A model generated the notes under the pieces. That model searched no databases and was not told the DNA's origin. It saw only the letters and a list, made by a program, of their open reading frames with translations. A stretch of DNA of 64,000 nt, from NCBI GenBank assembly GCA_032622095.1, contig CP136066.1, positions 132,029,917 through 132,093,916 of the forward strand. Reading direction: 5' to 3'. Position 1 is the first letter of the stretch. Every line of letters begins with the position of its first letter. Below, piece by piece: positions 1 through 12,133 of the stretch. The DNA comes from Siphonodentalium dalli (taxonomy: Eukaryota; Mollusca; Scaphopoda; Gadilida; Siphonodentaliidae). The position numbers and the translations under genes are program-made.

Positions 1-368
1 TGATGTCGGCTTTATAATAGATAAGAGGTCATTGAGGTCACTGGCTGACCTGATGATCAGTGTGAATACTTGTGATTAGCGGTCACTATGTTGAACAGTA
101 GTTGTTAATTGGTGAACAATGGGGATGTTGTAAACACACTATATATATTGCGTCTCGTCGGCTATTTTACATAATTATTTCAATTCATTCGATATATAAT
201 AACTGTTACTTGATATATACTTAAGATGGATAAGCATGGTGAATAGTGCAGTCAAGGGCATGACTGTATATCATCAAGTTTGTGTTTGGTAACACTTTCC
301 CCATGTTTACTGGTCATTTATTCAACAAAACATCATCGTATTTAACACAGTTTATAGAAGAAAAACAA

Positions 369-479
369 GCACTTGATTATTATTTAGATAATCGGTAATG
401 CCGATGTTGAAACCCAAGTGCCGATTGTCATCTGATGGGCCATAATCGGCCGATTCCGATTGTTGTCTCATCACTACTG
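369..479. mobile_element. Possible end of a hAT-like DNA transposon
   Basis: The segment has several ATCGG/CCGAT motifs, including AATCGGCCGATTCCGATTG, and ends in a GACAGTAGTGATGAGACA-type terminus when read on the minus strand. Termini of this style occur in hAT non-autonomous elements. I did not find the matching opposite terminus or a target duplication, so the call is tentative and the other end may lie outside the window. Confidence 0.3.
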
Positions 480-927
480 TCTATGCTATGAATTCATGTT
501 TGGTACTTGTATATAGATTCCTATATTACATGTAGTAATTTTGATATATACCAGTATTATCAGTTTATAATAGGTTTTGATAAATTTCCAACAGTTGGAG
601 ATCTTGAAGTACCAGTTGTAATTCAGGTTGGTCCAGTTGGGAGGTAATGGGCAATGATCTATTGGGGAGGGGGGTGTGTGTGCAGTTAGAAATTTCAAGG
701 TGGACACCCGGGCACACCCCCATATCCCCTCCCACCATTCAACAAAGACCCTCTACCTATGTCCCTGTTTAGAACAACTTGTTTTAAAGTGATTTGACAA
801 GTACTGACTATTTGTAGTCTTCAGACTCAGTGTCCCAGTCTTCTACGTCTTTACAGGTTGGCGACCCCACAGTCATTGACTGTCTTGTTTTAAATAATTG
901 TGGGTAAAAGGATAGTGAAAACAGTAT

Positions 928-993
928 TAGGCAACACCAAGCCTCGATCGCTTGGCGGTTGATGCTTGGGGCACCGTTGGTGCCTGTTGCCTA
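928..993. repeat. Short inverted repeat (hairpin)
   Basis: TAGGCAACA at 928-936 is repeated in inverted form as TGTTGCCTA at 985-993. The interior is partly complementary as well (CCAAGC against GCTTGG), giving a roughly 66-base foldback followed by an A-run. The function is unknown; it could be a tiny MITE. Confidence 0.4.
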
Positions 994-1842
994 AAAAAAC
1001 TACAACTTGTGACAAGATAATCATAATGTCGGTCTTCATATTGTTTATGTTTTTATCTATAAATTTGCGTTGTTAGTTTCATATAATTATTGCTAAATCA
1101 ATTAATTTGCGTCTTGATTATTCTTTGTAATGCCAGCTTCATGTTTCGTGATGGTACATTTTGTATAAACCGAACACCTCTCTGAACCAAACAAAAGGTC
1201 AGTCCGAAGAGTGTTCGGTTTGAAGAGGTTTTACTGTATACATTACAATTGATAGTGGACTTGATTTACCAGAAAGTTGACAATAATCGGACAGAGTATT
1301 TATGTTGGTATACTGTACTCTCACAGGAAAATCCCACAATGTCAATTTTTTAGTACCACAACTTTGGCAGTTAACAGGGGACTGTAGCAAGGGAGGATCT
1401 GCCCATCTACCTGCCACTATGGGGTTAATGGGGCATAAAGTACCCTTTAATTCTTCATTGAATGGCAAGAGATACCTCATTCATATTTCCAGTTATTTGT
1501 TCCTCACACATGTCACACTTTATGATGTTGACTGTAAAGAGTATGTTGAGATGATTTATATGGGTGGATTTGCTGCTTCATGAATATCTCTTTGGTCCAA
1601 GTCAATATCAAACCGTATAATCTCCTTTCTATGTTGACAATTGATCTCATTCATCAATTACTATTATAAATTTATGTCCTTGAGGTGCTGATGGCAACAC
1701 CTTTGACAACATGAAATGGTATAAATCATGCAAATATCTTTCAGCAATTGATCTTCAAATAACTTTGAAAGGTAGAGGTTCCATCTAAGTTGTCATATAC
1801 AGAAGTTTATGGCTATGGTTCATAAAGTGATAAACTAAAAAT

Positions 1843-1939
1843 ATGTCTCGAAATGTTGTAACCAGTGGGAATAAGAAAAAACCATCTCATGCTGCATTGT
1901 ATCGCCTACGAGGATCAGTTCGTGTTCTATCTGTATTCA
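1843..1939 (+). CDS. Host gene, candidate first coding exon
   Basis: A start codon with A at -3 opens a basic 32-residue stretch (MSRNVVTSGNKKKP...) whose codons look like normal coding sequence. It ends at a candidate splice donor, TTC A|GTATGT, in phase 1. The next candidate exon, 9417-9566, opens with two bases that complete a Lys codon, and the frame then stays open through 15678. The product is not recognised; the visible part is rich in Lys and Arg with a short hydrophobic run at its end. The phase match and coding look are what I see; membership in one gene is inference. Without splicing the frame reads on to a stop at 2068-2070, so a short unspliced ORF is the alternative. Confidence 0.45.
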
Positions 1940-2639
1940 GTATGTATGACAAAGATAATGTGGTAGTTTATCATTCAGTTCAGTCTTATCGACTTTCTGA
2001 AGTTTGGTGTTATTTGAATCTGTTTGATGTATCGAGTGTAGTGGGTTTCAGGAGTATTACTATTAATTAGTGTTATTATTTCATATCTTATGATGTGAAT
2101 AATATATTCATATTTTTCTGTCCACTCTTTCTTCCGCAGCTTATTTCACAATCCCATAGGAATTTGAAGGACCTTTAGAAGCAGTCCTTCTATAGTGTAA
2201 TTAAACGAAACCATCACCCTCACTGAAAATAAAATGACATATCAAGTCATTTGTTGATCTTGGTTAATTGAGCTACATAATAGAACAGCATTTACCGTAT
2301 GTATTGTCCAGCTCCATGTGTTATATTGTGAATATTCCCTTCTTTTTTAAAATCATTGAATTAAAAAACATGCTACAATTTCTGCACAATTCTAAAGTGA
2401 TGTAGCCTCACTTTTTTGAAGACAAATAGGGGGGTATACTGCATTGACTTTGTCCATCAATTGATGTTAGCATTTTCAATTCTAGAGTTATCCATACATG
2501 TATTTGTTTATCTGTACATTTTGTTTTTTTTGTCCTTCAAATCGTTTATCTCACATTCATTTTTTGTTCACAGAGACATATCAGGCTTAGCCTACAGGCT
2601 TAGCCTATGACTTCTTTAAAAAAAGGGGCAACTGACATT

Positions 2640-3600
2640 CTAGAGTTATCCTCCTTTGTTTATGCTCCTTTGTAATTTTATTTGTTTATCCTCCTTTGTT
2701 TGGGAAATCTTTTTTTTTGTCCATTCGCAAAGATATCTCAGCCATGGATTTGAAAAAAATTTGGTATGGAGGTTTATGAACATGACCTACTTTCAATAGA
2801 GTGCCCTATGACATTTTTTGCATTTTCTGTTCCTTTTTATATGTCCGTTTTGAAAAACGGAATGTATTATGTCATTGGTTCGTCTGTCTAGCCATGTCTG
2901 TACGTCCATTCACTTTTTTCGTTTCCGCATGATAACTTTAGTAAGTCTGGACGAATGAAATTTGGTTTGTGGGTTTGCGAGCACAAAATACAGATCAAGT
3001 TCGAATTTGGGTTCTGCTTGCCAATTTTCACCAGAGTTACGTCCCTTTTTGTTGGAATTTGTCCTCAATTTTCATTTCCGGACGATAACTTTAGTAAATC
3101 TGAACTGAATGGAATGAGATTTGGTAAACGAGTTTACTAGCCCAAAATATATGTCAAGTTCGAATTTGGGTACGGCTTGCCCATTTTTGCCGGAGTTATG
3201 GTTATATCTGTTATCGGATGATAACTTAATTTTAGTTGTCTGTTTTCAAATTGTGTATGTAGATTAGCCACATGAAAATACAGATCAAGTTCCAATTTGG
3301 AGTCGGTCCGCCCATTTTTGCTGGAGTAATATGAACTATGTATGGTCTTTGCGATTTAGAATTTGCTGTTTATTTTGGTTTCCAGGTGATAAATTTAGTT
3401 TTAGTTATCTGATTTTTTTCAAATTTGGTATATGAATTACTCATATGAAAATAAAGGTCAAGTTCGAATTTGTGTTTCGTCTGCCTATTTTAACCGGAGT
3501 TATAGTCCTTGTTGTCTTATAATTTGACGATTATTTTGGTTTCCGGGTGATAGCTTTTACTTTTAGTTTGATTTATAATTTGGCATATGGATTAGACTAA
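2640..3600 (+). repeat. Dispersed repeat family, tandem units
   Basis: About five imperfect units of roughly 150-190 bp follow one another. Each holds recognisable blocks: AAATTTGGTATGTGAGTT, then CAAGTTCGAATTTGGGT, then CCATTTTTGCCGGAGTTATG, then CTTAGAATTTGCCGATTATT, then TTCCGGATGATAACTTTAGT. A related unit (CTCAGCCATGG ... GGTATGGAGGTT ... TTTTCTGTTC) precedes them at 2640-2850. The same blocks recur at 6400-6690, 15880-16260, 27400-27780, 42700-42850, 44090-44250, 45500-45870 (inverted), 57890-59400 and 60460-61010. No coding capacity is apparent. Confidence 0.75.
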
Positions 3601-4760
3601 GTACAAATACAAATCATTTGTCGCAGATTAGCCGCTGGCTTTATTGGTGACACGGTACAAACAGACATTCCAGCAATGGCTGTCAGACACACTTCGTGGC
3701 AGAATCCTTTTCATGTTCATGCCAATAGTATGGCTATTAACCTCTTACTGACTTACGTTTTAATACAGTTTACCCATGCAGTTGGTAACTATTTTCTCAA
3801 ATCAAGATTCTCAAAAAACTTGATTGAACTGACAGCCGTTTACAGAAGGCATTCAGGCATTAACACAGAGATAAAACCACTGTGTGGAGAAAACAAGTCT
3901 GAAAGCTTTGAATGCTCATGCCTGCATACATGTAGTACATCAAACATGTACTATTGATCAATGTTACATTATATGCATATATAACCATGATCATATGCAT
4001 CCTACGCGATTAGTCCCATTCGTAATAATTGGATTCCAGCAATGCACTGGAATCAAATGGAGAAAAATCTACATAATAAAATATATGCACTTCAGTCATT
4101 TTATTGGAAGGACATATTATAACTGTTACTTATAATATATGATGACTACTCATGATAAAAATGTCTGAAACACGACCTTGGTACCGGCAAAGACATATTC
4201 GTGAGTTCCACTTATTTGAAATATCCACATATTCTTTGAATTTAAATTAAAATTTGATACGTGCACCTTTCGAGAACAGACCAGTTAAATTGACCCAGAA
4301 CATTATCTCACACAGTAAGCCTGACCACGGCTTACACTCATTAACACTAATCACATGCCTTTAGCATGTGATCGACAATGAACAATGATTCAATTGTACT
4401 CATACGTATAACTTCAGTTACGCTTCAGTAAAAGTTTTGTACTATACTGCGAAACGTCCAAGCTAAGAGCTCTAGACTAAGTACAAACACAACACATTTG
4501 TAGCAGATAGCCGCTGATTGCTAAACAGTTAGTATCAAAGTATGAATAAAGTACATGCATATCTTTAAAGGGACGGACGGCCTTCATTGTAGGTTATAAT
4601 TTATAAATAACATTTATCAAATTATGATAATTTCCTCATTAACACTAATCACCTGCCTTTAGCATGTGATTGACAATGAACAATGATTCAATTCTACTCA
4701 TACATTATACTTCAGACAAATTTTTTTAATTATACTGCGAAACGTCCAAAACTAATATCA
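3594..4760. repeat. Cluster of local direct duplications
   Basis: A segment of about 120 bp at 4340-4463 (CATTAACACTAATCACATGC ... TACTGCGAAACGTCCAA) recurs at 4637-4753. A second motif, TAGACTAAGTACAAAYACA followed by a CAGATTAGCCGCTG-like block, occurs at 3594-3645 and 4476-4527. The copies are diverged, so these are old events. Confidence 0.6.
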
Positions 4761-5226
4761 TGGCCCTTTGTTGCATATTTTGCCACGCCCTAGCGATGCT
4801 CTTGTTTTTACTTTATATCATTTTGTTCTTGGGCTGAAGCTGTCATTCTCACCAGTAAAAGTTGGAATGGGTAAGATTTATAGTATTAAAGATGTGTTGA
4901 GCAGTGTCCTCTGACAAATATGGAAATATGCGCAAGGGCTATAATCTCATGCTGTAATGAGCACTGAGACAAGCAGTTTTCAGATGTCAACTATGAAGAG
5001 TTTTTGCTCTAGAAGATTTATGAATCTTGTTGTCTCGTGCTTGTCTGAATAAAAAGCTCAAGATCTCTATTGACATTCCTTTCCACATTAAACAAATTTT
5101 GCGCTAGTGGAATCTGAGGAATAAAGATTGTTTAACAAATACCAGAATGTGAGGGGTGCGTACAGCTTTTTACATGTAATATGGAAGAGGTATATATATC
5201 TAATCCTCTTTTGGTATGCCCTTCAG

Positions 5227-6163
5227 TAGGGTTGGGCGATATTGACATTTTTAAAAACCGCGATTTTTCCAAAATAACACCACGATATACGGTTTTATTG
5301 AATATTATTTTACTATTGATAAATACCACGTAAAATCAAATTTTAAACGAGAGATATAACACTCCGGGTTTTCATTATATTAAGGGATGTAAAAGTTTAC
5401 AAACTATCGCCAGGCAGTAAATGATAAACTATTCTCAGAATGGCATGTGCCCATTCCATAAAGTTCCTGCCTTCTGAAATATGCAACAACATTGAGTGAA
5501 TTACAGGCTCAAGTTATCCTCATTACTCCATTGTTTACATATCAGCATGCGATGCACATTCCTGTTACGTCATAGCTAAGCACATGCTCATAGGTTGATA
5601 GAGGATCTAGTAGAATTGGGCCAAGATGGTTCATTCTGGGCTGTCTGCAGTTTATCACACACAATGAATTACGGAACATTTTTAATTAACTTTTGAACAC
5701 AGGGAAAGATAATCATTGAACAATATTGCAGTTTGAGTTTATTTGTCCAAATTCTTGGCAAGGAACACTAACATGTCAACTCTACACGGATTGAGACATG
5801 TTCTTTTCCTGAGTCAAGTTTTAAGATATAATTGAACGACAAATGCCGCCGAGTCATGAGTCGGAAAGTTTGGACGAAGTATCGCTCGTGACATCCATTA
5901 CTCTACTTCAGCACAAAATATAACCGTTGCGTCATTGGTTACAATAAAAGACAATGGAGACTTGGGGCCGACCGATCAAGGCTGCTTTCAATCAGCGGTC
6001 AGCTAAAGTATTCAACTCAGTATTGGATTGTAATTTGAAACCGTCTTTAAAATTGCGGTTGCTGATATATTGAATTTTTATTTTACACACGGTTTCAATA
6101 CAGTTTTTCTTTTCCAAACCGACTATAGTCAATATATTGAAATATCACCCAGCCCCAACCCTA
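5227..6163. mobile_element. Non-autonomous hAT-type DNA transposon (MITE)
   Basis: The element starts TAGGGTTGGGCGATATTGAC and ends in the imperfect reverse complement (ATATCACCCAGCCCCAACCCTA). It is flanked on both sides by the 8-bp direct repeat CCCTTCAG (5219-5226 and 6164-6171). An 8-bp target duplication with TAGGG-type terminal inverted repeats is characteristic of the hAT superfamily. The 937-bp interior holds no transposase frame, so it would depend on an enzyme supplied elsewhere. The precise ends and target duplication suggest a single clean insertion into the older intron sequence. Confidence 0.85.
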
Positions 6164-6399
6164 CCCTTCAGATTACGCAACACTTCTAAAATGGTATTGT
6201 TCAGTCATTGTATGATAAACCACACTAGAGAGGCCAGAATAATTAATAACTTACTGCTTTCCTATCGATATCTAAAGTCGTTCAAACAGCAATAGTCAAA
6301 ATATAAGACTTAGTGTTGCAGAAAATGATACCATTAGTGATAGCATTTAGCAATTTTCTAAAAATGATGCAAAAAATATATTCATTTGACAAAAATAAA

Positions 6400-6690
6400 T
6401 TTTGGGCCACCACGGACACTGTATGTGAGGTTATCAGCTCCAAATACAGGTCAGTTCGAATATGGGTTCGATCTGCCCATTTTTGTTTGAGTTATGGTCC
6501 ATGTCGACTTAGAATTTGCCGATTATTTCGGTTTCTGGATGATAACTTTAGTTTCTGTAATCTGATTGTTTTTTAATTGTGTATATGGATTAACCACATG
6601 AAGATATGTACAGGTCAAGTTCAAATTTGGGTTTGGTCCACCCAGTTTTGCCAGTGTTATGGTCCTTGTCGACCAAGGGGCAAAAAACAC
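6400..6690 (+). repeat. Dispersed repeat family, about 1.5 units
   Basis: The blocks TATGTGAGGTTATCAGCTCC, CAGTTCGAATATGGGTTCG, GACTTAGAATTTGCCGATTA and GGATGATAACTTTAGTT match the family described at 2640-3600, in the same orientation. A second partial unit begins at about 6585. Confidence 0.7.
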
Positions 6691-6942
6691 GTTTTTTACA
6701 ACCTCATACAAATTTTTTACTAAAAACCTTTTGTGCCCTTTATATTTGACATTTGTAACAGTTTAAAACATATTATAAGAATTTATAACTGCAAAAACAC
6801 CATATTTATGATACTGGGACCTCATATGGGCCTTAGTGGAGATGACATTAAGCTATGGCATGTTGCATATGGGGCGGGTGAGTGAAAAATTTCCTTCCCG
6901 ATACCCTTCGGAAAGAAGCTTCGAGAAAAGTAAAACTGAAAT

Positions 6943-8320
6943 AAACTTGTCTTGATGTAACTAAAGCCTAGATCATTGTGTGCATGGAAAAAGAATGAGC
7001 AACTGTCTCAGACATTAATGTGACTATCAATGGCTAGAATATAACTGTCATCACACTGTTCATCAGTGCATCAAGGCAATCAGTGAAATATTTGCATATC
7101 TATCAACTCATGATCGGTTACTCTCACAACACCTAAAATGTCCAAGTCTGGCATAGTGACTGTTTGTCATTTATTATATTAAACAGAGGTTGCTCCAGTA
7201 GACTAACAAAAGTGTTAAGGCATAATACTAGATAATGCCATTAATGGGCTGGTTGACAGACTAATCGGTAAATTGTTAGAAATTATGGAATTGTGTGTAT
7301 CCTGTACAATGACCTAAGTTTGCATATATATAAGTAAACTTGTCCTGATGTAACGAATTCCTAGATCATTGTGTGCACGGAAAAAGAGCGAGCAACTGTC
7401 TCAAACATTAATGTGACTATCAATGGGTAGAAACTATCTGTCATCAGTGCACATTTTAGTCAGCGTCCAATCGCCATCCCAGGACAAAACCATGTTATTT
7501 TTATTTTCAAAAGTTCAAAAACTTTACGTTTATTCATAAATACACATGTCAATTCACAAACGACATAATTATATTTACTCTGAATTGATCTGAAATTAAA
7601 AAAGAACTATTTTTTCTTTTAATGTTCGATTTGGCGAGTAGTGGCTACTTGAACGTACACAAACAGATAGATATTGTTTAAAAATTTGCATTGGACAAAA
7701 TGTCCGACAGATACAGAAGTGCACTGGACATAAGTTGTTTTTCGCCGAACAATGACCTTGACCGGCCACTTATTTTGAGCCTTGCTCACAATACCTAAAG
7801 TATCCAAGTCTGGTATAGTGCTGTGACTGCTTGTCATCTATCTATAAATATATAAACGAGTAAGATCTGTCCAGATTTCTCTCTCAGACCCCTGGACCGA
7901 GTTCAACCAAATTTGGTGTGGTTACTCAGGGTACCCTGGCGGATATTATTATGGTATTAATTTTTCAAAATTTTTAATTAAAAAAAAAACTCTTAAACAA
8001 AAATATAAAAACAAAATATATAAATCAAAATGTTTCAATGACCAAATGTGCTTGAAGCGCACAAAGGGGCCACCGCTAAATGAAGGCTCTGTCTAAGATC
8101 GAAATGTGTGCGAAGTCCCACAGGTATCTCCGACGCTGAATATAGTCTCCCAAAGGGAGCCTGTTTCAGCTAGTTTAGTATAATAGAAGTAAGTTGCTCA
8201 AGTAGACTAACATAAGTGGTATGGAATATGTTAGATAATGGGCTAGTTGACAGACTAATCAGGAAATAGTTAGAAATTATGATTTTTTTTACATTCTGCA
8301 CAATGACCTAGGTTTACAGA
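6943..8320. repeat. Diverged segmental duplication with insertions
   Basis: Three blocks occur in the same order in two successive copies. Block one (CTAGATCATTGTGTGCA ... ATTAATGTGACTATCAATGG) lies at 6943-7052 and 7334-7445. Block two (CCAAGTCTGGCATAGTG) lies at 7124-7180 and 7787-7848. Block three (GTAGACTAACA ... GACAGACTAATC ... CAATGACCTA) lies at 7189-7323 and 8190-8320. The second copy is longer because unrelated sequence separates the blocks. It is an old tandem duplication later split by insertions. Confidence 0.65.
8050..8182. repeat. Repeat with CTCCCAAAGGGAGCCTG hairpin
   Basis: A short palindromic core (CTCCCAAAGGGAG) is followed by CCTGTTTCAGCTAGTTT. The same core and flank recur twice at 46866-47045. 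The copies look like fragments of one dispersed element. Confidence 0.5.
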
Positions 8321-9416
8321 TGATCAACAATTTATAAAACTTTTTTTTTAATTAAAACAGCTTCTGAAACAGGTTAAACTGTTATTTGAACTAATTAAGA
8401 TAATTCCCACTCATATGAGTGATATCAGTAGAGTTTTATGCGATTTTAGACCAATTTTAGTGAAATTGTGGAGGGTGGGTGTCAAAAAATTGGAACTAAA
8501 ATTTTTTTTTTTCAGGTTTGGGGGTGGTGGGTCTCCGAAAATGACAGATGCAAAAAAAAACGGCATACATTCCTGCAAATGTTTTACTACCCCCCCCCCC
8601 CCCGCTATCCTTACTAAATATCCACCTTTTTGGGGGCCACATGGTCAGCGACCTTTTGTATTTATTTATTATAGCAATGATTGAATATAATTAGTTTGCC
8701 ATTGATAAGTATCTCTATTCCCTGTAGCTGCCAATCTCCCCTGTACATTCTATTAGGAACAGCAGGGTAGCATATTAATGTGAAACTTTGGAAGAACCAA
8801 CCAAGCAAATCTATTGATTTTTTTTTAAGGTTTGAATCAGATCATTGTATCTCAAGTTCAAGTGATTTCAAAATGACTGATTAAGAAGTGAATACACTCA
8901 GAATGGATACCTATCACTAAAGTGAAGTCTATTATAAACTCGGCTTCATAATAACATTCCAGTTTAACCCTGGAATTTTGCATTTCCAGGAAACCTTGAC
9001 TGAACAATTCCAAAGATGCTAATTTACTTTAAGGATTCAGGTGGATTTTATCTGTTGAATTGTATTTAAAATTTGGACTGGACCTTGAAGAATATGGTTG
9101 CTGGGAATTTCTATTAATTTGACTGTTCATTATATTCATGCTTATATTTAAGTTGCCTTGAAGGTGGTTAAATTGTTTATTACTTGTAGATTGAAGCTAT
9201 TTGCTCTGTACTTGAGAATTGCAACTGTCATATTTCATTTTGTGTTTTGCCTTCGGTTATACAGTGATCTTACTACTTACCATATCTGTGGGTCATTGGA
9301 TGATTTGGTCTTCATATTTAATTACCAGTGGCAGTTTTTGGAAGTGCTACTTCATTTGAGGATTTAAAGTACATATACATTCTGGAAATTTGGATACATT
9401 TTTGGATTTTACATAG

Positions 9417-9566
9417 AAATCAATAAAGTTTGGAACATTATTATGGCTGATATTAAACCTAAAAGGAAAATGTCATTGATTCTCAAAAAGGCTTTGAAAA
9501 ACATGAATCCAGATGAGGAAGGAAAGTCTGTTTTAAAGAAGAAAGCATCAATGTTGTCCCTGATTG
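9417..9566 (+). CDS. Host gene, candidate second coding exon
   Basis: A polypyrimidine-like acceptor (GGATTTTACATAG) precedes an open frame, and a donor (CTGATTG|GTAAGA) follows it. The exon is 150 nt, phase 1 at both ends. It encodes a very basic segment with many Lys residues, including MADIKPKRKMSLILKKALK and VLKKKASMLSLI. The internal ATG at 9443 could instead be the start codon if the 1843 exon is not used. The last base plus the first two of exon 15367 form an Asp codon, so the frame continues cleanly. No domain is recognised. What I see is splice sites, phase and coding character; the joining is inferred. Confidence 0.65.
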
Positions 9567-9699
9567 GTAAGAATATGCTACATGTAACCCATTTAGTGTT
9601 GCTTTTCACATAGTATGGTCATGGTACGCGAATTGATGGGTAAACCTGGAAGAAATTTGTAAGAAAGCAATTTTGGTGTCTATATTACATTAGTTCTCA

Positions 9700-10290
9700 A
9701 AATCAGTGATTATATGATATACTGTGGCATGGAAATTACACAATTATACCAGTTTGTGTGAAATAAGTGATCCGGAGCAATTAGATTGCAACGGACAGAA
9801 AGTACATGAGTTGACCGCAACTCCAAGGCATGCCAAAGCGAAAGCAACAGATTGGATAACCACATGGGAGTGACATAATGTAAGGGTAATATACAAATCT
9901 TTTGTTAATTATCTTTAAATCACTAAAACAGAACCATCTGAAAGATATATCAGTCACTTCAACCCAAGACAAACCAAATGATTTACATCTTTAAAGTTCG
10001 GTTTTTCTGCTTAGAATACCCCAACAGTCGGGCCAAACATTATAATCTTGGGCATACAACACACGAAGTAGTGTTTTGCCACATGGTGCATGGTAGTATC
10101 ATTCGGCATAATGATTAATTATTGAATGTAACACAGAAACTGAAGTGCCTACCCTTACTTGTTACATTTCAGGTATTTTCAACACTTCCGTGGTAACAAA
10201 CCATGTATGCCACAATGCGTATTATACTGTAATGATACATTCATCTCATCTTTGAATTAGCACCCCATCTCACCAGTTCAAACGGAGGGT
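9700..10290 (-). repeat. Dispersed repeat, copy 1 (see 41330-41825)
   Basis: Read on the minus strand, this segment matches 41330-41825 over several ordered blocks: GGTGCTAAT, GCACTTCAGTTTCTG, TCAATAATTAATCAT, CTACCATGCAC, then ATGTGGTTATCCAAT and CTTGGAGTTGC, ending near a CATGCCACARTATAT block. The two copies are clearly diverged. No long frame is shared, so this is probably a non-coding MITE- or SINE-like element. Confidence 0.65.
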
Positions 10291-11796
10291 ACATGATGCA
10301 TTTTATTTGAAAAACAATTTCATGCTGCTACCAATCCAGTTTCTTTGTGGACCATTATGTTTAAACTCCTTCAGTCAGGGGGGGGGGGGGGGGGGGGGTG
10401 GGGTGGTCGGAAAAAAATTCCAGGCACGTATGATTATTTAAATTTTTTCCGGCCTCGGGGGACCCACCCACCCAATTTCTTCCGTTTCCGGCCTTTTTTT
10501 CCAGGCAATTTTGGACACCCACCCTTTTTTTTTTCCGTTTCAGGATTTTTTTTCCGGTCAGTTTTGGACACCCACCCCCCTAAATTTGAGAAAATTATCA
10601 ATTGAGCAACAAAATAGCTGATTATCCTGCATTATCATAATTTATTGCACGATATTTGAATAAACAGTGCATAATGAGATAACGATACTATTTGAATTTA
10701 TCATATAAGTGTCATTAATCAAGAAATGTGTCAACATAATCACATTTCTAGGGATATATAGGCAGAGTGCCAACGTTTTTATTAACATTCATTTTCTAGT
10801 CACATGATCTAGTCACATAATCACATTTGAGTATTCTACATAATACATGGTACCGGTACAACAAATTTAAGATTATTTGATATTTGCTATGTGATATACA
10901 GTAATGCCCTAATTAATCGGACTCCATAACCAGAGCAGAATAATGGGTAATTTTTATCCCAGTTTGAAGAATAATGCTAATACCAAACATAACCAATATA
11001 TACCCACGCGACTCTTCTTGGGGCATCTCAGAAACCAGAACTGAGGAAACATGTTATAGCGTGTAATGGCAGGCTGGTAACCACTGCCTGAAGTAATAGG
11101 CTTCGTAATAATTGGGAATAATATGGATGGATAGCCCAATTTCACTTCTTTTCCGCTCACGATATCAGTGACGATAAAATCTTTGTTACTGTGATTAACA
11201 AATAACATTTATCAAATTATGATAATTTTCAGGCACACTAAACTCAGGCTTGGGACCATGTGAGTGCAACATTATTATTCATGTTCAAACTTTTGGGGAA
11301 ATTTTTAACAGGTAATCTGTTCAGATTTCAGATTCATTACTAATTAACATTACAAGCTGATCCACATTAACATGGAAAACAATGTGAAATTGTTCAAGCT
11401 GGCCCGGCTGGCCTTCAATTTATTTGTTAAGATTTTATGTTTTATGTTGTCAAAAGTCTATTTTATTCCATTATTTATTATATCTTTATTTCCATGTCAC
11501 ATATGGTCAATTGTGCTTTCATTTTATCGCTTATTTTCAACTGAGTTCGGCATAGTTATTCTTATTTTGTTGTATCAGTAGATGGAATCCTGATTAAATT
11601 TTATTTTTCCAATAGCGCAGTTTCTAGTTCTATCAAGGTGAATTTGGGTTATTGTTGGCCATTGTGCAACTGATCCAACTTTTGATAACCTCTATATGTA
11701 GTATAGCATTACTATTAACTATATATGACCCGTTTCTGTTCAAAACACATCAAAATAAGACTCAATAGCAGGAATGGAAAAATTTATCACTGCAGA

Positions 11797-12048
11797 CCGT
11801 GTAGAGTATTGTGCTAATTTACAGGCAGTAGGCCGTGTAGAGTATTGTGCTAATTTACAGGCAGTAGGCCGTGTAGAGTATTGTACCTATTTACAGGCAG
11901 TAGGCCGTGTAGAGTATTGTACCTATTTACAGGCAGCAGGCCGTGTAGAGTATTGTACTAATTTACAGGCTGCAGGCCGTGTAGAGTATTGTACTAATTT
12001 ACAGGCTGCAGGTCGTGTAGTGTATTGTGCTAATTTACAGGCAGTAGT
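11797..12048 (+). repeat. 36-bp minisatellite, seven copies (block A)
   Basis: Seven head-to-tail units built on CCGTGTAGAGTATTGTGCTA and ATTTACAGGCAGTAGG vary at only a few positions. Because 36 is a multiple of three, a frame through the array reads a 12-residue repeat (GRVEYCANLQAV type), but it runs into a poly-C tract. I regard the frame as a by-product of the array. The block B copy is at 23307-23558. Confidence 0.85.
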
Positions 12049-12132
12049 AATATTTGGCATATGGAAAAAACTGCTTTTTGGACCCAAGAGACACCCACCC
12101 ACCCCATCATACGTGCCTGGAAATTTTTTCCG

Positions 12133-12133
<1 letters not shown>

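Larger units (their letters stand above)
1..1842. other. Intergenic or upstream AT-rich sequence
   Basis: I see no supported gene here. The stretch holds one end of a possible DNA transposon (about 369-479), a short hairpin (928-993), and at 1168-1245 a repeat-like segment whose ends carry inverted GTTCGGTTT / AACCGAACA motifs beside an ACTGTA edge, as in the ends of some DNA transposons. Open frames at 1199-1583 overlap on both strands and run into that repeat, so I did not call them genes. Confidence 0.5.
1940..9416 (+). other. Putative first intron, repeat-filled
   Basis: No further exon is supported. This 7.5-kb stretch carries dispersed repeat units (2640-3600 and 6400-6690), local duplications (3594-4760 and 6943-8320), a hAT-type non-autonomous element (5227-6163) and poly-purine/poly-pyrimidine tracts near 8500-8605. 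The remaining sequence is AT-rich with only short chance frames. Confidence 0.5.

Noticed and set aside
1199-1583. Two overlapping 93-codon frames on opposite strands
   Set aside because: They overlap each other and a transposon-end-like repeat. No splice sites or domain are evident.
11797-12048. CRISPR-like array
   Set aside because: The units are contiguous with no spacers and the sequence is eukaryotic; it is a minisatellite.
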